From contig CAIIXF020000003.1 of NCBI GenBank assembly GCA_903813345.2, forward strand, positions 27,297,248 to 27,361,247: 64,000 nt of DNA, written 5' to 3'. This document shows, one piece after another, positions 12,200-23,443 of the stretch. A program made the position numbers and the translations under genes. Below the pieces are notes generated by a model, which searched no databases, was not told where the DNA came from, and was given only the letters and a program-made list of their open reading frames with translations. Source of the stretch: Owenia fusiformis (Eukaryota; Annelida; Polychaeta; Sabellida; Oweniidae). How positions within the stretch are numbered: position 1 is the first letter of the stretch; every line of letters starts with the position of its first letter.

Positions 12200-12560
12200 A
12201 CAGGTGCTAGTATTTCTTCTTTTGACAAAATCTACACCCATGAGATGATATGACACCATCTTAGAAACTCCTTTTTGGGTAGAGGCTCTATACCCAAAAT
12301 ACCTCATTGTTTAAAATTTAGACTAAATCCAATAAATGGTGTCTGAGTTTCATGGATAGATGGCAGACATCTTGAATTGAGAAGCCATATTGGAAATTCC
12401 TTTTCATTTTAAGCAAGGTCCAATTTCCATAAGATAATAGCCTGTATTTTGACAAAATCCAACATGTGATATTGGAGTTATCAAAAATTACATTCTTCAT
12501 GAAAAATGGGGGCCATTTTGAAAGTGGTGGCAATTTTGAAAATTCCTACAATCCTACTGT
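12200..12560. repeat. Diverged copies of the ~147-bp 'gccattttgaaa' repeat
   Basis: Shares the phrases 'ggagttatcaaaaattac', 'atgaaaaatggggccattttgaaa' and 'gagcctctatgccc'-like text with the array at 18,480-19,230. Too diverged to define unit edges. Confidence 0.5.
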
Positions 12561-13693
12561 CCCAACTTCTTTGGTGCAGCTAAAGGTGTCGGGGTTTATC
12601 AAAAAGTCAGATATAAAAGATTCTTGAAACATCAAACTGTAAAACCAATGTATACCTTCGACAATATGAAATTCCTTGTTAGATAAGGAAAATAAATAAA
12701 ATTAGTACCGTGGGTACTGGGCTCACATGGTGTCGCTCAAAAGTGAATGATGGCTAAAATGACAGAAATTAAAAAAAAAACGGAAATAATTTTTTGATGA
12801 TTTTTTGTAACAAAATTATTTCATACAACTACTCTTAACAAAGACATGGCTTTTTACAATGCAGGACACCTGGAATAATTGAAAAATAAAACTAATTACC
12901 AACTTATTACCAACTAATTTACAACTAATTATCAACAATTCTGCTGGCAATTGGAATTAAAGTTAAGCGTTAATTAAATCAATGATAATTATGGCCTAAT
13001 TATCAGTAGCAAGTTCAACGTAAATTAACTTACAATAATGCTGATTTATGATTTTTAGTTGATAATTAAGATATGAAATGTTTGAGGGTGATAGTAAGTG
13101 GTAAATTAAAATGTTTTTGTTCTGAAGTAGATTATTGGTTGATAGTTAACATATAGGATGATTATAATGATAATTAGTAGTAAATTAGGCCCATGATTTA
13201 GAAATACAAACCCCCTAAGTTTAATTTCAAGATGGTGGAAAAAGAAAACATGTGAGAGATATTTCTCTCATAAAATTGAGAATTACAACGGGAATTGTGC
13301 GTATACTACCATGAAATTTGGTCAACATTATTATAAGGGTATGTAGAACATGAATACAATGTATGTTAAATCTTATTCACACTTCTGTCTGAAATGTTTT
13401 GAATTTGAAAATCTTTTTGAATCAGATCATATAATATTAATCCTAAAATGCAATTTAGGTACTAACATGGGTTACCTATATTTCACAAGTAATCCAAATG
13501 TGCTCTTCTAAATAATGATTGTTAGATCAAAGACATTTCAAAACAAATTTTTGATTGTATCTGTTACGTCCTTATTATGTAACATTATAGTCTAATGTTA
13601 ATGTGTTCTGATTTTAATTGTTGATGGCAATAATGATGTTTTCACATGCTTTTCATGAATCTTAAAAATTTGCAAAATAGAATAGCTTTAAAA

Positions 13694-13915
13694 AAGAGGG
13701 GGAGAAACCCCAGGGTTCAAAGATGACATACGCTTATAATGTAAATCTGTATTGAGATGACATCGTCGCTGATTGGTTTAGCGAGTCGATCGTTGATTGG
13801 TTTAAAACTAGGTCAATTTGAAAACCAAGATGGAGGGTACGTTTTAGACAAAAGGAGGTGTGCGAAGGAGGAAATCGTATGTCATCAATTGAATCATGGG
13901 GTTTTCCCTCCTCTT
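13694..13915. mobile_element. 222-bp miniature inverted-repeat element
   Basis: About 40 bp at each end are inverted: 'aagagggggagaaacccc' then 'gatgacatacg' at the left, 'cgtatgtcatc' then 'ggggttttccctcctctt' at the right. No target duplication was resolved. It lies inside the 3.2-kb insertion. Confidence 0.6.
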
Positions 13916-14130
13916 GCTGTGAAATTTCAATAGTTCAAGTTCAATGTTGTCTGTTCTGAAAGATCCTAATTAAAGTGTCTGTTCGATGCTCATGGGGTCA
14001 AAATACAGTTTATACACGTTCTAAATGAAGTAAATACCACTAACATGTCAAACCAGGTACCGTTCTTGTAAATATTTTTATAAATGTGAAATTTGATGTT
14101 CAAAATCGGGAACACAATGTCAAATGCAAT

Positions 14131-14611
14131 CATGACATCACGAACAGAACGGGTTTTGAATATGTTGTTGGAGTTCATAATCTCCGAACGTGCTCATAAA
14201 GTGTTAGTGTAATTGATTGCAACTGCATTCAATGAAGTGAGGAATTGATTCAGAGATGACTACTTTGGAACCACGTTTTTTCCTCCAACAAACAAAAAAT
14301 ATAATACCTAAATTAGAGCTTCCGATCCAGCGGTGCGTTTTCACATAGCTAGTCATGCAGAATTACTTTCTGGCCAGTCAGAACACAATATAGAAAATAA
14401 ACACGCTCAGTTGAAAGTATTACATAACTCAAGCTGTCTAAAATCTTGTAACCAAAAGGCATTGAACCATGAGGTGATTTCGGTAAGCGTTACTCCTTTC
14501 TGGCCAATCAGAACACAGTATAACATGAACACTTTTGAATTTACATTCGAGTTGCATAACGCATTGCCGTTAAAAATCCATAACCGGTTCTGTTCGTGAC
14601 GTCATGTTTTT
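14131..14611. repeat. Inverted repeat around a duplicated CCAAT-like segment
   Basis: 'catgacatcacgaacagaac' at about 14,133 is inverted at about 14,587-14,610 ('gttctgttcgtgacgtcatg'). Between them 'tttctggccagtcagaacac' at 14,368 and 'tttctggccaatcagaacac' at 14,498 form a direct repeat. No gene. Confidence 0.45.
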
Positions 14612-14772
14612 TCCCGGGAAAACTTATTTTGCCACTAATGAACAAAAGGAATGAGTTGAGAGTCTGTTGGAATACTATTTTTACTTACCAATATCTGTTT
14701 AATCTATTGTAATGAGAAAAAATAAAAATAAATTACCGAATTAGCACTTTAAAGTGCCCGATAAACTATAAA

Positions 14773-14842
14773 ATGCGCATGCGTCCAGGTGTTGATAAAC
14801 TATAAATAGCGAAAATCCAGGGTTTGTCACCACAAGGTAAGT
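14773..14842 (+). promoter_or_regulatory. Possible promoter-like cluster (NRF1-like site, TATA box, splice donor)
   Basis: TGCGCATGCGTC (14,773-14,784) resembles an NRF1 palindrome, TATAAATA (14,801-14,808) a TATA box and CAAG|GTAAGT (14,833-14,842) a strong donor. The TATA-to-donor distance leaves almost no first exon, and no downstream exon was found, so this may be coincidence. Confidence 0.2.
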
Positions 14843-17124
14843 CAGGACGTGTTGAGAGAACAGCTAGTGTTGATATTGAATTTATATGTAGCCAGATAAG
14901 TTTCCTTATTGAAATTACATATGGTTATTTGCAATACTTTGTAGGTGCTAAATAATAAAATATTTAGAGTATATATGAGAGAAATTGGTCATTTCGAACC
15001 TGTTGAAAAGTGGCTCTCGGCTACACCGGAGAATTTACTTCCATGAGTACACACATACATGTGGGGTTCCCCAAGAGGAACGCGACAAGGTGACCTGGCA
15101 TCAAATGTGCGACTAAATGCTACTATCGAGAAGATAAAATAACGAATACGACAATAAGTTATTGCATGTGACAATTCCGAGCCTTCATCTCACCGAAGTA
15201 TTTTGAGGTGAAAATAGGATTTTTGTTTTGATACATGGATTCAGATGAACGTAACTTTATTCTGACAACTAATCAAAACTGAACAAAATTGATTGTACGT
15301 AACAGACAATTTATTGTTTTACAATGTTTTGATTGGCCAAACGAATGAAACCAACAAATTATGACATGTAAAATGACAATTTTGAAATGAAAAATTAAAA
15401 GTGACAAACACAACCTCCCTATCCACTCTTTGGGAGCCCTAGTAAATTAGTAATATGTACATGCAGCAGTGGTAGTGTACAGCTTATTATCACACTACGC
15501 TTTGTATTCTAAAGCCTGTTATTTGTAATAACACTGTTCACTCAACGTATGTTTTGTGTGTGGGCAGTCAACGATAATCATTGTTTTATCCCGGTTATAT
15601 GACCTCGGCAATTATAACAAAACCGTACTAAACGAAAAAACGCAAATAAGAGAAAGCTTTCACACACATATAAAAAATGAACTAGTCTAATCCGCCAGTA
15701 TAAACTCTGTGCTATACGTAGCCGGGTCAGGCGCACACTTTAAGATGAATATTTCGTCACAAAATAGTTCAAGATGAAGCAAAAATCTCCGAGTGAAGAG
15801 AAGCAAAAAAGAAGCGAGTCATTTTTGAGATGTCACAAATCTGACTTAAACCTAACTTTCAACTAATTATCAATAGTAAGTTAGGTGATAATTAGAGATT
15901 AACTTACATCAAACTTACAACTAACTTTCAACTAATTTACGTAAATAGCTCATTTGCATATTGATGGTAGTTAATCGTTAATTAAGTTGCAAATTAAGCG
16001 TTAATTAAGTTGATAATTAGCTCATTTGCATGTGAATTTTTACACCTAACTTTCAACTAATTATCAATAGTAAGTTAGGTGATAATTGGAGATGATTTTC
16101 CATAGGCTTTTTTCAATTCGTAAAGCTAGGAAATGGCCCAAAAGTGAATTTCACAAGACAAAAATGGTGGCCGTTTTTAAAATAGGCGAGCTTTTGAAGC
16201 AGGAGTCACAGGTTTTTTTTCTTTATTGATGCTGAACAAAAATATTCTAAAACAGGAATCCAATCTACAAAAGATTTAAAAAGAGCCAAGTGTTGACAGA
16301 CAGAGGTTTTAAAACTTGCCACTATCTTGGACTGACTGAGAGACAGATGGACAAATCAATGTTAACTAAAATGGCTGAAAATAAAAAAACGGATATGATT
16401 TTTTGCCGATATTTTGTAACAAAATTATTTCATACAACTACTATTTACAGTGACATGGCTTTTTACAATGCAGGACACTTGAAATAATTTGTAAAGCTAG
16501 GAAATGGGCCAAAAGTGAATTTCGCGAAACAAAAATGGCAGCCATTTTGAAAATAGGCGAGCTTTTGAACCAAGAGTCATAGGGGAGTTTTTTGTATTGA
16601 TGTTGAACAAAAATAACTTAAAACGGGAATCCTATCGACAGAGGTTTTAACCCAAATGGTCCAAAAGTGGATTTCGCGAGACAGATGGACAAATCAATGT
16701 TAACTAAAATGGCTGAAAATAAAAAAAACTGATATAATTCTTTGCCAATTTTTGGTAACAAAATTATTTCATACAACTACTCTTTACATTGACATGGAAT
16801 TTTACAATGCAGGACACCTGAAATTATTTGTAAAGCTAGGAAATGGGTCAAAAGTGAATTTCGCGAGACAAAAATGGCGGCCATTTTGAAAATAGGCGAG
16901 CTTTTGAACCAGGAGTCATAGGGGAGTTTTCTGAATTGATGTTGAACAGAAATAACTTAAAACGGGAATCCTATCGACAGAGGTTTTAAAACGTGCCACT
17001 ATTGTTGACGGAAAAGTGTTTTTTTTTAGTCAGATGGACAAATCAATGTTAACTAAAATGGCTGAAAATAAAAAAACGGATATACTTTTTTGCTGATTTT
17101 TTGTAACAAAATTATTTCATATAA

Positions 17125-17637
17125 GGGGCGGGGTCAAAATATCAATGTTCATATGGAGACGAAAGTAATTTCGTTTGGACAACAACCCCCCCCACCCCCC
17201 CCTCTAGACGAAAGCTTAGGTCACTTCAAAAAACATTGATTTTCAGTGACTGTCAAATGATTTGGAACCCGTGATTACATTGATGAACATGTTACCTTTA
17301 TACACCGATGATATACTATAGCGTTCGCAATTTAACTGCATTGAACTCTTCAAAAGGAGGAGGGAAAAGTACGGAATTTATTTGAAAAATGATCGAATTA
17401 TATCGTCTTTATCTACCGATATTTTGGACCTATTACACAAAAAAGCTCACGAACTATTGAAAACAAGCCTTTTTATCAGAACATAGCGCCAGAAAAAGTG
17501 GGTAAGTCCAATTATTTTTTGTATATCAGATCCGAATTATCGATGTTTTTTTGGTCAACGAAAGTGCCCAAAAACCCCCTCCCCCTCGCGAAAGTACTTT
17601 CGTCTCCATATGAACATCGATATTTTGACCCCGCCCC
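17125..17637. mobile_element. Harbinger-like miniature element (513 bp)
   Basis: Near-perfect ~45-bp terminal inverted repeats begin GGGGCGGGGTCAAAATAT and end in the complement. They are flanked by TAA on both sides (17,122-17,124 and 17,638-17,640). A 3-bp TAA/TTA duplication with G/C-rich termini is typical of PIF/Harbinger. The insertion splits a copy of the ~360-bp repeat, whose empty site is visible in neighbouring units. There is no transposase. Confidence 0.85.
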
Positions 17638-18007
17638 TAACTACTCTTTACATTGACATGGATTTTAACAATGCAGGACACCTGACATTATTTGTAAAGC
17701 TAGGAAATGGGTCAAAAATGAATTTCACGAGACAAAAATGGCGGCCATCTTGAAAATAGGCAAGCTTTTGAACCAGGAGTCAGAGGGGAGTTTCCTGTAT
17801 TGATGTTGAACAAAAATAACTTAAAACGGGAATCCTATCGACAGAGGTTTTAAAAAGTGCCACTATTGTTGACGGATGGACGGACGCACGCACAGACAGA
17901 CAGACGGACAAGTGAGCGATTGCAAAAGCTCACCATGTGGCACACCCTGTAGACGTTCTTAAGATGCAAAATGTTTAGAAATGTGTTGCTTAATAAGAGA
18001 TACTAAC

Positions 18008-18147
18008 CTTTTCTTAGGATCAAACATGAACAGGAAGTTGAGTAGTCTGACACCGGCATCAGACAGCCAAGGGAATGTATGACGGAGATTATTGTATGGT
18101 TGTTTTTTCAAGCTAAAGTGCTCTAAAGCAGGAAGCGACTGGAACCC
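18008..18147 (-). CDS. CDK10: CDK10 exon: C-lobe, most 3' exon found
   Basis: The acceptor reads ...TTCAG|GGGTTCCAG and the donor AAGAAAAG|GTTAGT on the minus strand. The exon encodes [32 protein letters not shown] and [13 protein letters not shown], matching the end of the CDK10 kinase C-lobe (QPYNNLKHKFPWLSEAG in vertebrates, from memory). The final arginine codon is split after two bases. The next exon (the TA.DCL.S.YF segment and C-terminal tail) was not found between here and 12,060. Confidence 0.9.
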
Positions 18148-18479
18148 CTGAATAATACATAACAAAACAATATCAATATAGCAAGTTTCATTCATCTGCA
18201 CCATCTTCCAGCTTATGGTCATATGTTAAGATGTCTCAGACATAACTGTAATACATCATTGTAAATACCATCCAAAGTTACATTATGGCGCAGAATATTA
18301 TCCACAAAGAACGCAAGAGGTATGCAAACATATGAATCATCCTGTACCACATTCATATGACTACAAGACACAAAGTGGCAAATATAAGAGCAAAATGGCT
18401 TCATTGTGAACTAGAGAAACAGCAACTCCACTGAGTAGCAAATCCCACCAAACAAAACATGTTTTGATAAATAGCGGCC

Positions 18480-19230
18480 AAATAAAATTTGAGCCAAATC
18501 CATCCACTAGTATTTGAATTATCAAAGATTATGTTTTTATGAAACATGGTTGCCATTTTGAAATTCAACTGTCATCTTTAGATTTAGAGCTCCTATGTCC
18601 CAAGGCATCAGCATATAGAATTTGATCCAAATCCGTCAACTGGTACTTGAGTTATCAAGGATTACATGTTTAATGAAAAATGGCGGAGATTTCAATAAAT
18701 AGCAGCCACCTTGAAAATTTATTCTAAAGCAGAGCTCCTTTATCTCTGGGCATCAGTAAATAAAATTTGAAGCAAATCCGTCCAATGGTATTTGAGTTAT
18801 CAAAGATTACCTTTTTTATGACAAATGGCAGCCATTTTGAAATTCAGCTAACGCCTTTGAAATTTTTTCTGAAGCAGATCTCGTGTTTCCCTAAACATCA
18901 GCATATAAAATTGGAACCAAATCCATCCACTGGTATTTGAGTTATCAACGATTACGTTTTTTTTAGAAAAATGGTGGCCATTTTGAAATTCAGTGGCCAT
19001 CCCGAAAATGTCTTCTTGGGCAGAACTTCTTTGTCTCTAGGCATCAGCATATAGAATTTGAACCAAATCCATCAACTGGTATTTGAGTTATCAAAGGTTA
19101 CGTTCTTTTATGAAAAATGGCGGCCATTTTGAAATTTAGCTGCCATCTTGAAAATCCCTTCTCGAGCAGAGCTCTTATGTCCCTAGGCATCAGCATGTAA
19201 AATATGAACCAAATTCATTCAATGGTATCG
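18480..19230. repeat. ~147-bp tandem repeat in a CDK10 intron
   Basis: Six copies start with 'ccaaatccatcaactggtat' at about 18,497, 18,622, 18,772, 18,917, 19,064 and 19,209. They also contain 'aatggcggccattttgaaat' and 'ccctaggcatcagcatataa'. Related copies lie at 12.2, 37.0 and 61.5-62.2 kb. Confidence 0.85.
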
Positions 19231-19424
19231 AGTCTTGCAAGTAACAGAATTTCTGTGAGCAAGTAATTACCTTTCTTTTCAGACACAATCTTGAACACTG
19301 GATCCTGGTTAAACACACTATAAACTTGTGTATCGATCACTTTAATTTTTTTTAACTTTTTTCCATTTTTATCAATTTTGATCTTTTCATCATATACAAT
19401 ATATAGTACTAATGTATCACTCAC

Positions 19425-19548
19425 AGGCCAGATGCTTTCATTAGGTGTACCAAGTAGTTCTACAATCAACTCTAGTTGGTGGATCTCAGATTTACCAGGC
19501 ATTAGAGGATGGTGGGCCAGCAGTTCTCCTAGAATACAACCTGCAGCC
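19425..19548 (-). CDS. CDK10: CDK10 exon: CMGC insert region
   Basis: Acceptor ATTACAG|GGCTGC and donor GGCCT|GTGAGT on the minus strand. The 124-nt exon completes the split Trp codon of DMW and encodes [41 protein letters not shown]. The GCI..ELL....L.PG.SEI.Q and GTP...IWP motifs are diagnostic of CDK10/CDK11-type kinases, and [12 protein letters not shown] favours CDK10. Phases on both sides join exactly to the neighbouring exons. Confidence 0.93.
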
Positions 19549-19985
19549 CTGTAATAGAAGAAACATTTCTTAAGGGCCTAGATTTTTCAATTAATTATAT
19601 CAAGTAAGAATATTTGCTTTAATCAGTCTTTGTAACATGCAACACAGGTCTGTCAGACACTTTAGAAAAAGGGGTTGCATTTTCACAGCTTTTTGTATGA
19701 TTTCAGAGATAATTATAATGATTCAGGTCACGATTGATTAATTCACCTTTATAATTACTTCATAATTAGTCCCTTCCCGAAAATGTATAAACACAGTATA
19801 AAGTTACAAAGATCATTGTACTAAATTACAAATTTAGAACTGACTGTTGTAGTATAACATTATTTCTCTGAGGATTTTTTCCCCAGGGGATATTTTTTGC
19901 ACCCCCCCCTTCATCGCCATTTTACCATGATTTTGAGTGAAGTGGGGCTAATCTTGCACACTTTCACCCATGTATGAAAACTTAC

Positions 19986-20115
19986 CACATGTCAATAGCA
20001 GTGGATTGGTCCTTTGAGCCTAGTAATAACTCGGGCGCCCTGTACCATAGTGTAACAACCTTGGGTGTCATTGGCTTCATTGGGAACTCAAACTTTCTAG
20101 CAAGACCAAAGTCAG
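19986..20115 (-). CDS. CDK10: CDK10 exon: DFG, activation segment and APE
   Basis: Acceptor TTTTATAG|CTGACTTT and donor GACATGTG|GTAAGT on the minus strand. It encodes [40 protein letters not shown] and IDM(W). DFG binds metal, the threonine in PKVVTLWYR lies in the P+1 segment, and APE closes the activation segment. [20 protein letters not shown] is essentially the CDK10 signature. CDK10 is a cyclin M-dependent serine/threonine kinase. Truncated copies of this exon occur at 37,484, 42,908 and 51,258. Confidence 0.95.
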
Positions 20116-20204
20116 CTATAAAAATAGAGTAATATTCTTTTAGTCCTATTATTATTATTTCAATAAATGAAACAATGAAAAAATTACAAGACATGTCCCC
20201 ACCA

Positions 20205-20470
20205 ATACAATGGGTGATCCTACGTTGAGTTTTCATCCTGAATGCCCAACACTAATCAGTTGAAGAGGCAAGATTTCAGGACAAGAAATCAAAAATTGCT
20301 GCCTTAACTAGAATGCCCAATTGAAGTTAATCAGTTGACATTTTCATACAAAGAATCATCCCTGAAATTATGAAATGGATCCATCAAATGGTTCACCTGG
20401 AAATGCGTAGACAAGACTTTACAGGCAAGATTTTAGTACAGAACTCCGTTACATGTTGACAGTAAAATTT
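20205..20470. repeat. Diverged outlying copy of the ~161-bp repeat
   Basis: Carries the same order of phrases ('gaatgcccaa...actaatcagttg', 'catccctgaaattatgaaat', 'cgtagacaagac', 'caagatttt') as the array at 21,650-22,940. It is separated from that array by the dispersed element at 20,584-21,575. Copies of this segment recur at 37,690-37,775, 43,030-43,280 and 51,370-51,620. Confidence 0.6.
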
Positions 20471-20583
20471 GAAGTCAGTCTAAATAGTACTTGGTAAGTT
20501 AATGGAAGTTGTAAGAATTTGTTACAGACACCGACAAGAGAGACTATATAACATTATGTCACAACTTTTGTCTAAAATAAAAT

Positions 20584-21575
20584 ATGAAGGACCCACGGTC
20601 CTGTGCTCACACAGTTTGGAACCTTCAGAGGAATGTATATACTGACTTTCAAACAAAAATATTGATTTGGATTTGTAGTCTCGAACTTTGAGAAACTTAG
20701 ATAGCACAGTTGTGTGACCTAGTTTGATGACCTTTGACCTTGAAAATTTTACTAAGTCAGAGCTCAGTAAGGTCTTTTGTGATTAAGCTGACCAAAATTT
20801 ACATCCAAAAATCAATTTGAAAAATCAACTTTTTTGACCTTTCGAAGGCCACTGAAGGTCAACTAAAGGTCAAATCCTAAAACTAATGTCAGATTTGAAC
20901 TTCTGGAAACTTGTAGATGATTTTCCAAAAAAAAATTGGTCAAATTGAAGCAAGTTGAAAAATTTTTTGACGTCAAATATCTCAAAAACTGTAAAAATTT
21001 GATACTGACATATATTGAGCAATATGTAGGGAATGCTTTAATCTAGAAATGATGTAATTCATTGCAATAAATGATCAAGTATAAGGCAAACTTTGAGAAA
21101 CTTGTCAATCACAAAACCTGCCATTGACTTTATACATGAGAAAGTTTCCTGAAAAGTCCTACTTTTTGTCAAATTTTATAGAGTAAACACTAAAAACTGT
21201 AATTCCAAAAGCTTTGAAATCTTCAGAGGACATAAGTTGCATATACAGCAACTACTAAAAGTTATTTGAAAGTTCTACTTCAACAAAGTGTCTAGTATTT
21301 ACAGAAAATTTGACTTTTTGATGTCAAAATCCGCAATTTCTCGGAAACCGGGCGAACTTGGGAAATGGCGATGATAGGTCAAAAAGGCATTATGGATATG
21401 CATAAAATGAATGTGGCTATGACTCAATCCGAATAGCAGTTTTAATTTGTGCGGCCAATGTTGACGGACGGACAGACCAACGGACGGATGGACGGACAGA
21501 CGGACGGACCAACGGATGGACCAACAGACAGACGGACGCCTGGTCGATCCCATAGGCTCACTGTGTGAGCCAAAA
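20584..21575. mobile_element. ~1-kb dispersed element with GACG-rich end
   Basis: Begins 'gaaggacccacggtcctgtg' and 'ctcacacagtttgg', and ends in a GACG-type array (about 21,462-21,535) followed by 'ctcactgtgtgagcc'; the 'gctcacacagt' termini are inverted. A near-complete second copy is at 35,615-36,560, and the first 80 bp recur at 27,967-28,048. No coding frame is seen and the class is unknown. Confidence 0.7.
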
Positions 21576-21649
21576 AATGGCAGGCTTTGTAACAGCTAGC
21601 ATGAAGAAATAAGCCACACGGTGAACAGAATCGCACCCTTGAACAGAAT

Positions 21650-22940
21650 ACACTTTTCGGGATGGAAAATCCAAAATGGCCACCTTTACATTTACCCAGA
21701 ATGCCGAAAAACTAATGAGTTATAAACTTTCATAGGTAGAAACATCCCTGAAAATTTCAAATGAATCCCTCAAACGGCTTGGCTGGAAACCTGTAGACAA
21801 GCCTTGACAGACACGATTTTAGGATGGAAAAATCCAAAATGGCCGCCTTAACATTTACCAAGAATGCCGAAAAACTAATCAGTTCTAAACTTTTATAGGT
21901 AGAAACATCCCTGAGAATTTCAAATGAATCTCTCAAACGGTTTGGCTAGAAACCTATAGACAAGCCTTGACAGACAAGATTTAAGGACGGAAAATCCAAA
22001 ATGGCTGTCTTAACATTTATCCAGAATGTCGAAAAACTAATCAGTTCTGAACTTTTATAGGTAGAAACATCCCTGAGAATTTCAAATGAATCCCTCAAAC
22101 GGTTTGGCTGGAAACCTGTAGACAAGCCTTGACAGACAAGAATTAAGTACGGAAAATCCAAAATGGCCGCCTTAACATTTACCTAGAATGCCGAAAAACT
22201 AATCAGTTCTAAACTTTTATAGGTAAAAACATCCGTGAGAATTTCAAATGAATCCCTCAAACGGTTTGGCTGGAAACCTGTAGACAAGCCTTGACAGACA
22301 AGATTTTAGGACGAAAAATCCAAAATGGCCACCTTAACATTTACCAAGAATGCCGAAAAACTAATCAGTTCTAAACTTTCATAGGTAGAAACATCCCTGA
22401 GAATTTCAAATGAATCCCTTCAAAGGTTAATGGCTGGAAACCTGTAGACAAGCCTTGACAGACAAGATTTTAGGATGGAAAATCCAAAATGGCCACCTTA
22501 ACATTTACCCAGAATGCCGAAAAACTAATCAGTTCTAAACTTTCATAAGTAAAAACATCCCTGAGAATTTCAAATGAATCCCTCAAACGGTTTGGCTGGA
22601 AACCTGTAGACAAGCCTTGACAGACAAGATTTTAGGACGGAAAATCCAAAATGGCCGCCTTAACATTTACCAAGAATGCCGAAAAACTAATCAGTTCTAA
22701 ACTTTCATAGGTAGAAACATCCCTGAGAATTTCAGATGAATCCCTTAAACGGTTTGGCTGGAAACCTGTAGACAAGCCTTGACAGACAAGATTTTAGGAC
22801 GGAAAATCCAAAATGGCCGCCTTAACATTTACCCAGAATGCCGAAAAACTAATCAGTTCTAAACTTTCATAAGTAGAAACATCCCTGAGAATTTCAAATG
22901 AATCACTCAAACGGTTTGGCTGGAATCCTGTAGACAAGAT
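21650..22940. repeat. ~161-bp tandem repeat, about eight units
   Basis: Units contain 'ggaaaatccaaaatggccgc', 'gaatgccgaaaaactaatca', 'catccctgagaatttcaaat' and 'ggctggaaacctgtagacaa', with starts near 21,662, 21,825, 21,987, 22,149, 22,312, 22,476, 22,638 and 22,800. The array ends in a C/G-rich 'cgcccgcccgcccggc' at 22,950-22,967. Confidence 0.9.
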
Positions 22941-22974
22941 TATTCGGGACGCCCGCCCGCCCGGCAAACTGATT

Positions 22975-23360
22975 ACAATATAGCACCTAAGGGTGTGATA
23001 AAAACCCAGTAAATTGACCAAACACATTTGTAACACAGTGGTGTGAATTACATACAATTAATTAAGTCCCATGTGCAATTCAAGAATATCCAACTTAACT
23101 TGTCAGTGCCTCAACAAAACGTGTTAATTTTCTATAATCAAGATAACTACAGTGCACGTTTTTTGACTTGAAAATATATTATACAAAATATACATCACAG
23201 TAAAAATGAGTTAATAAATGAGTGCATTATTAAACCTACACATCGCTTTAAAATGCAATATGTTGACATACATTGTTTCTTCATTTCTAAGCTCTAATAT
23301 AAAGTTTATGTAAATAAAAATTGTTTTTTCTGCGTAATATCAAAGAACAATCATTTAGTT
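22975..23360. repeat. Unit sequence shared by all amplified units
   Basis: The segment with 'cagtaaattgaccaaacaca', 'gtgtgaattacatacaatta' and 'attaagtcccatgtgcaatt' recurs at 43,435-43,570, 51,780-51,915 and 61,040-61,180, and partly at 34,490. It marks the same place in each duplicated unit. Non-coding. Confidence 0.7.
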
Positions 23361-23374
23361 AAAAAATAAAAAAG

Positions 23375-23443
23375 TTTGTGCAGGATTTGAACCTGAGCCA
23401 CCTGCATGCTGAGCGAACATTCTACCACAAGGCCACCGAGTTA
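23375..23443 (-). repeat. tRNA-Ala(AGC)-like pseudogene or SINE head
   Basis: On the minus strand an A-box-like TGGCCTTGTGG (23,425-23,435), an anticodon arm TTCGC-TCAGCAT-GCAGG with AGC in the loop, and a perfect B box GGTTCAAATCC (23,383-23,393) appear in tRNA order. The acceptor stem does not pair, so this is not a functional tRNA. Confidence 0.55.

Larger units (their letters stand above)
12885..16115. mobile_element. 3.2-kb insertion in the tandem repeat
   Basis: The repeat unit stops after 'caggacacctggaataatt' near 12,880 and resumes at 'cgtaaagctaggaaatggcc' near 16,117. The 3.2 kb between is absent from the other units. Both edges are rich in 'aactaattatcaac'/'gttgataattag' motifs (12,890-13,060 and 15,840-16,095), suggesting subterminal repeats of a non-coding transposon. 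No transposase frame is seen and the class is unknown. Confidence 0.5.
12720..17940. repeat. ~360-bp tandem repeat, split by two insertions
   Basis: Units share 'gtaaagctaggaaatggg', 'aaaaatggcggccattttga', 'aaaacgggaatcctatcgac', 'acaaaattatttcatacaac' and 'acaatgcaggacacctgaaa'. Unit starts are near 16,120, 16,488, 16,830 and 17,692, with a partial unit at 12,720-12,880. The array ends in a GACG/CAGA-rich tail (17,868-17,920) and 'gctcaccatgtggcacaccc'. It is interrupted at about 12,885-16,115 and at 17,125-17,637. It lies between the converging membrane-protein gene and CDK10. Confidence 0.8.

Noticed and set aside
14333-14599. 88-codon plus-strand frame
   Set aside because: Lies within an inverted and direct repeat; no domain or splice support.
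21299-21636. Frames rich in RxSVxPSV repeats
   Set aside because: Translation of the GACG-type simple repeat at the end of the dispersed element; the same happens at 36,323-36,706.
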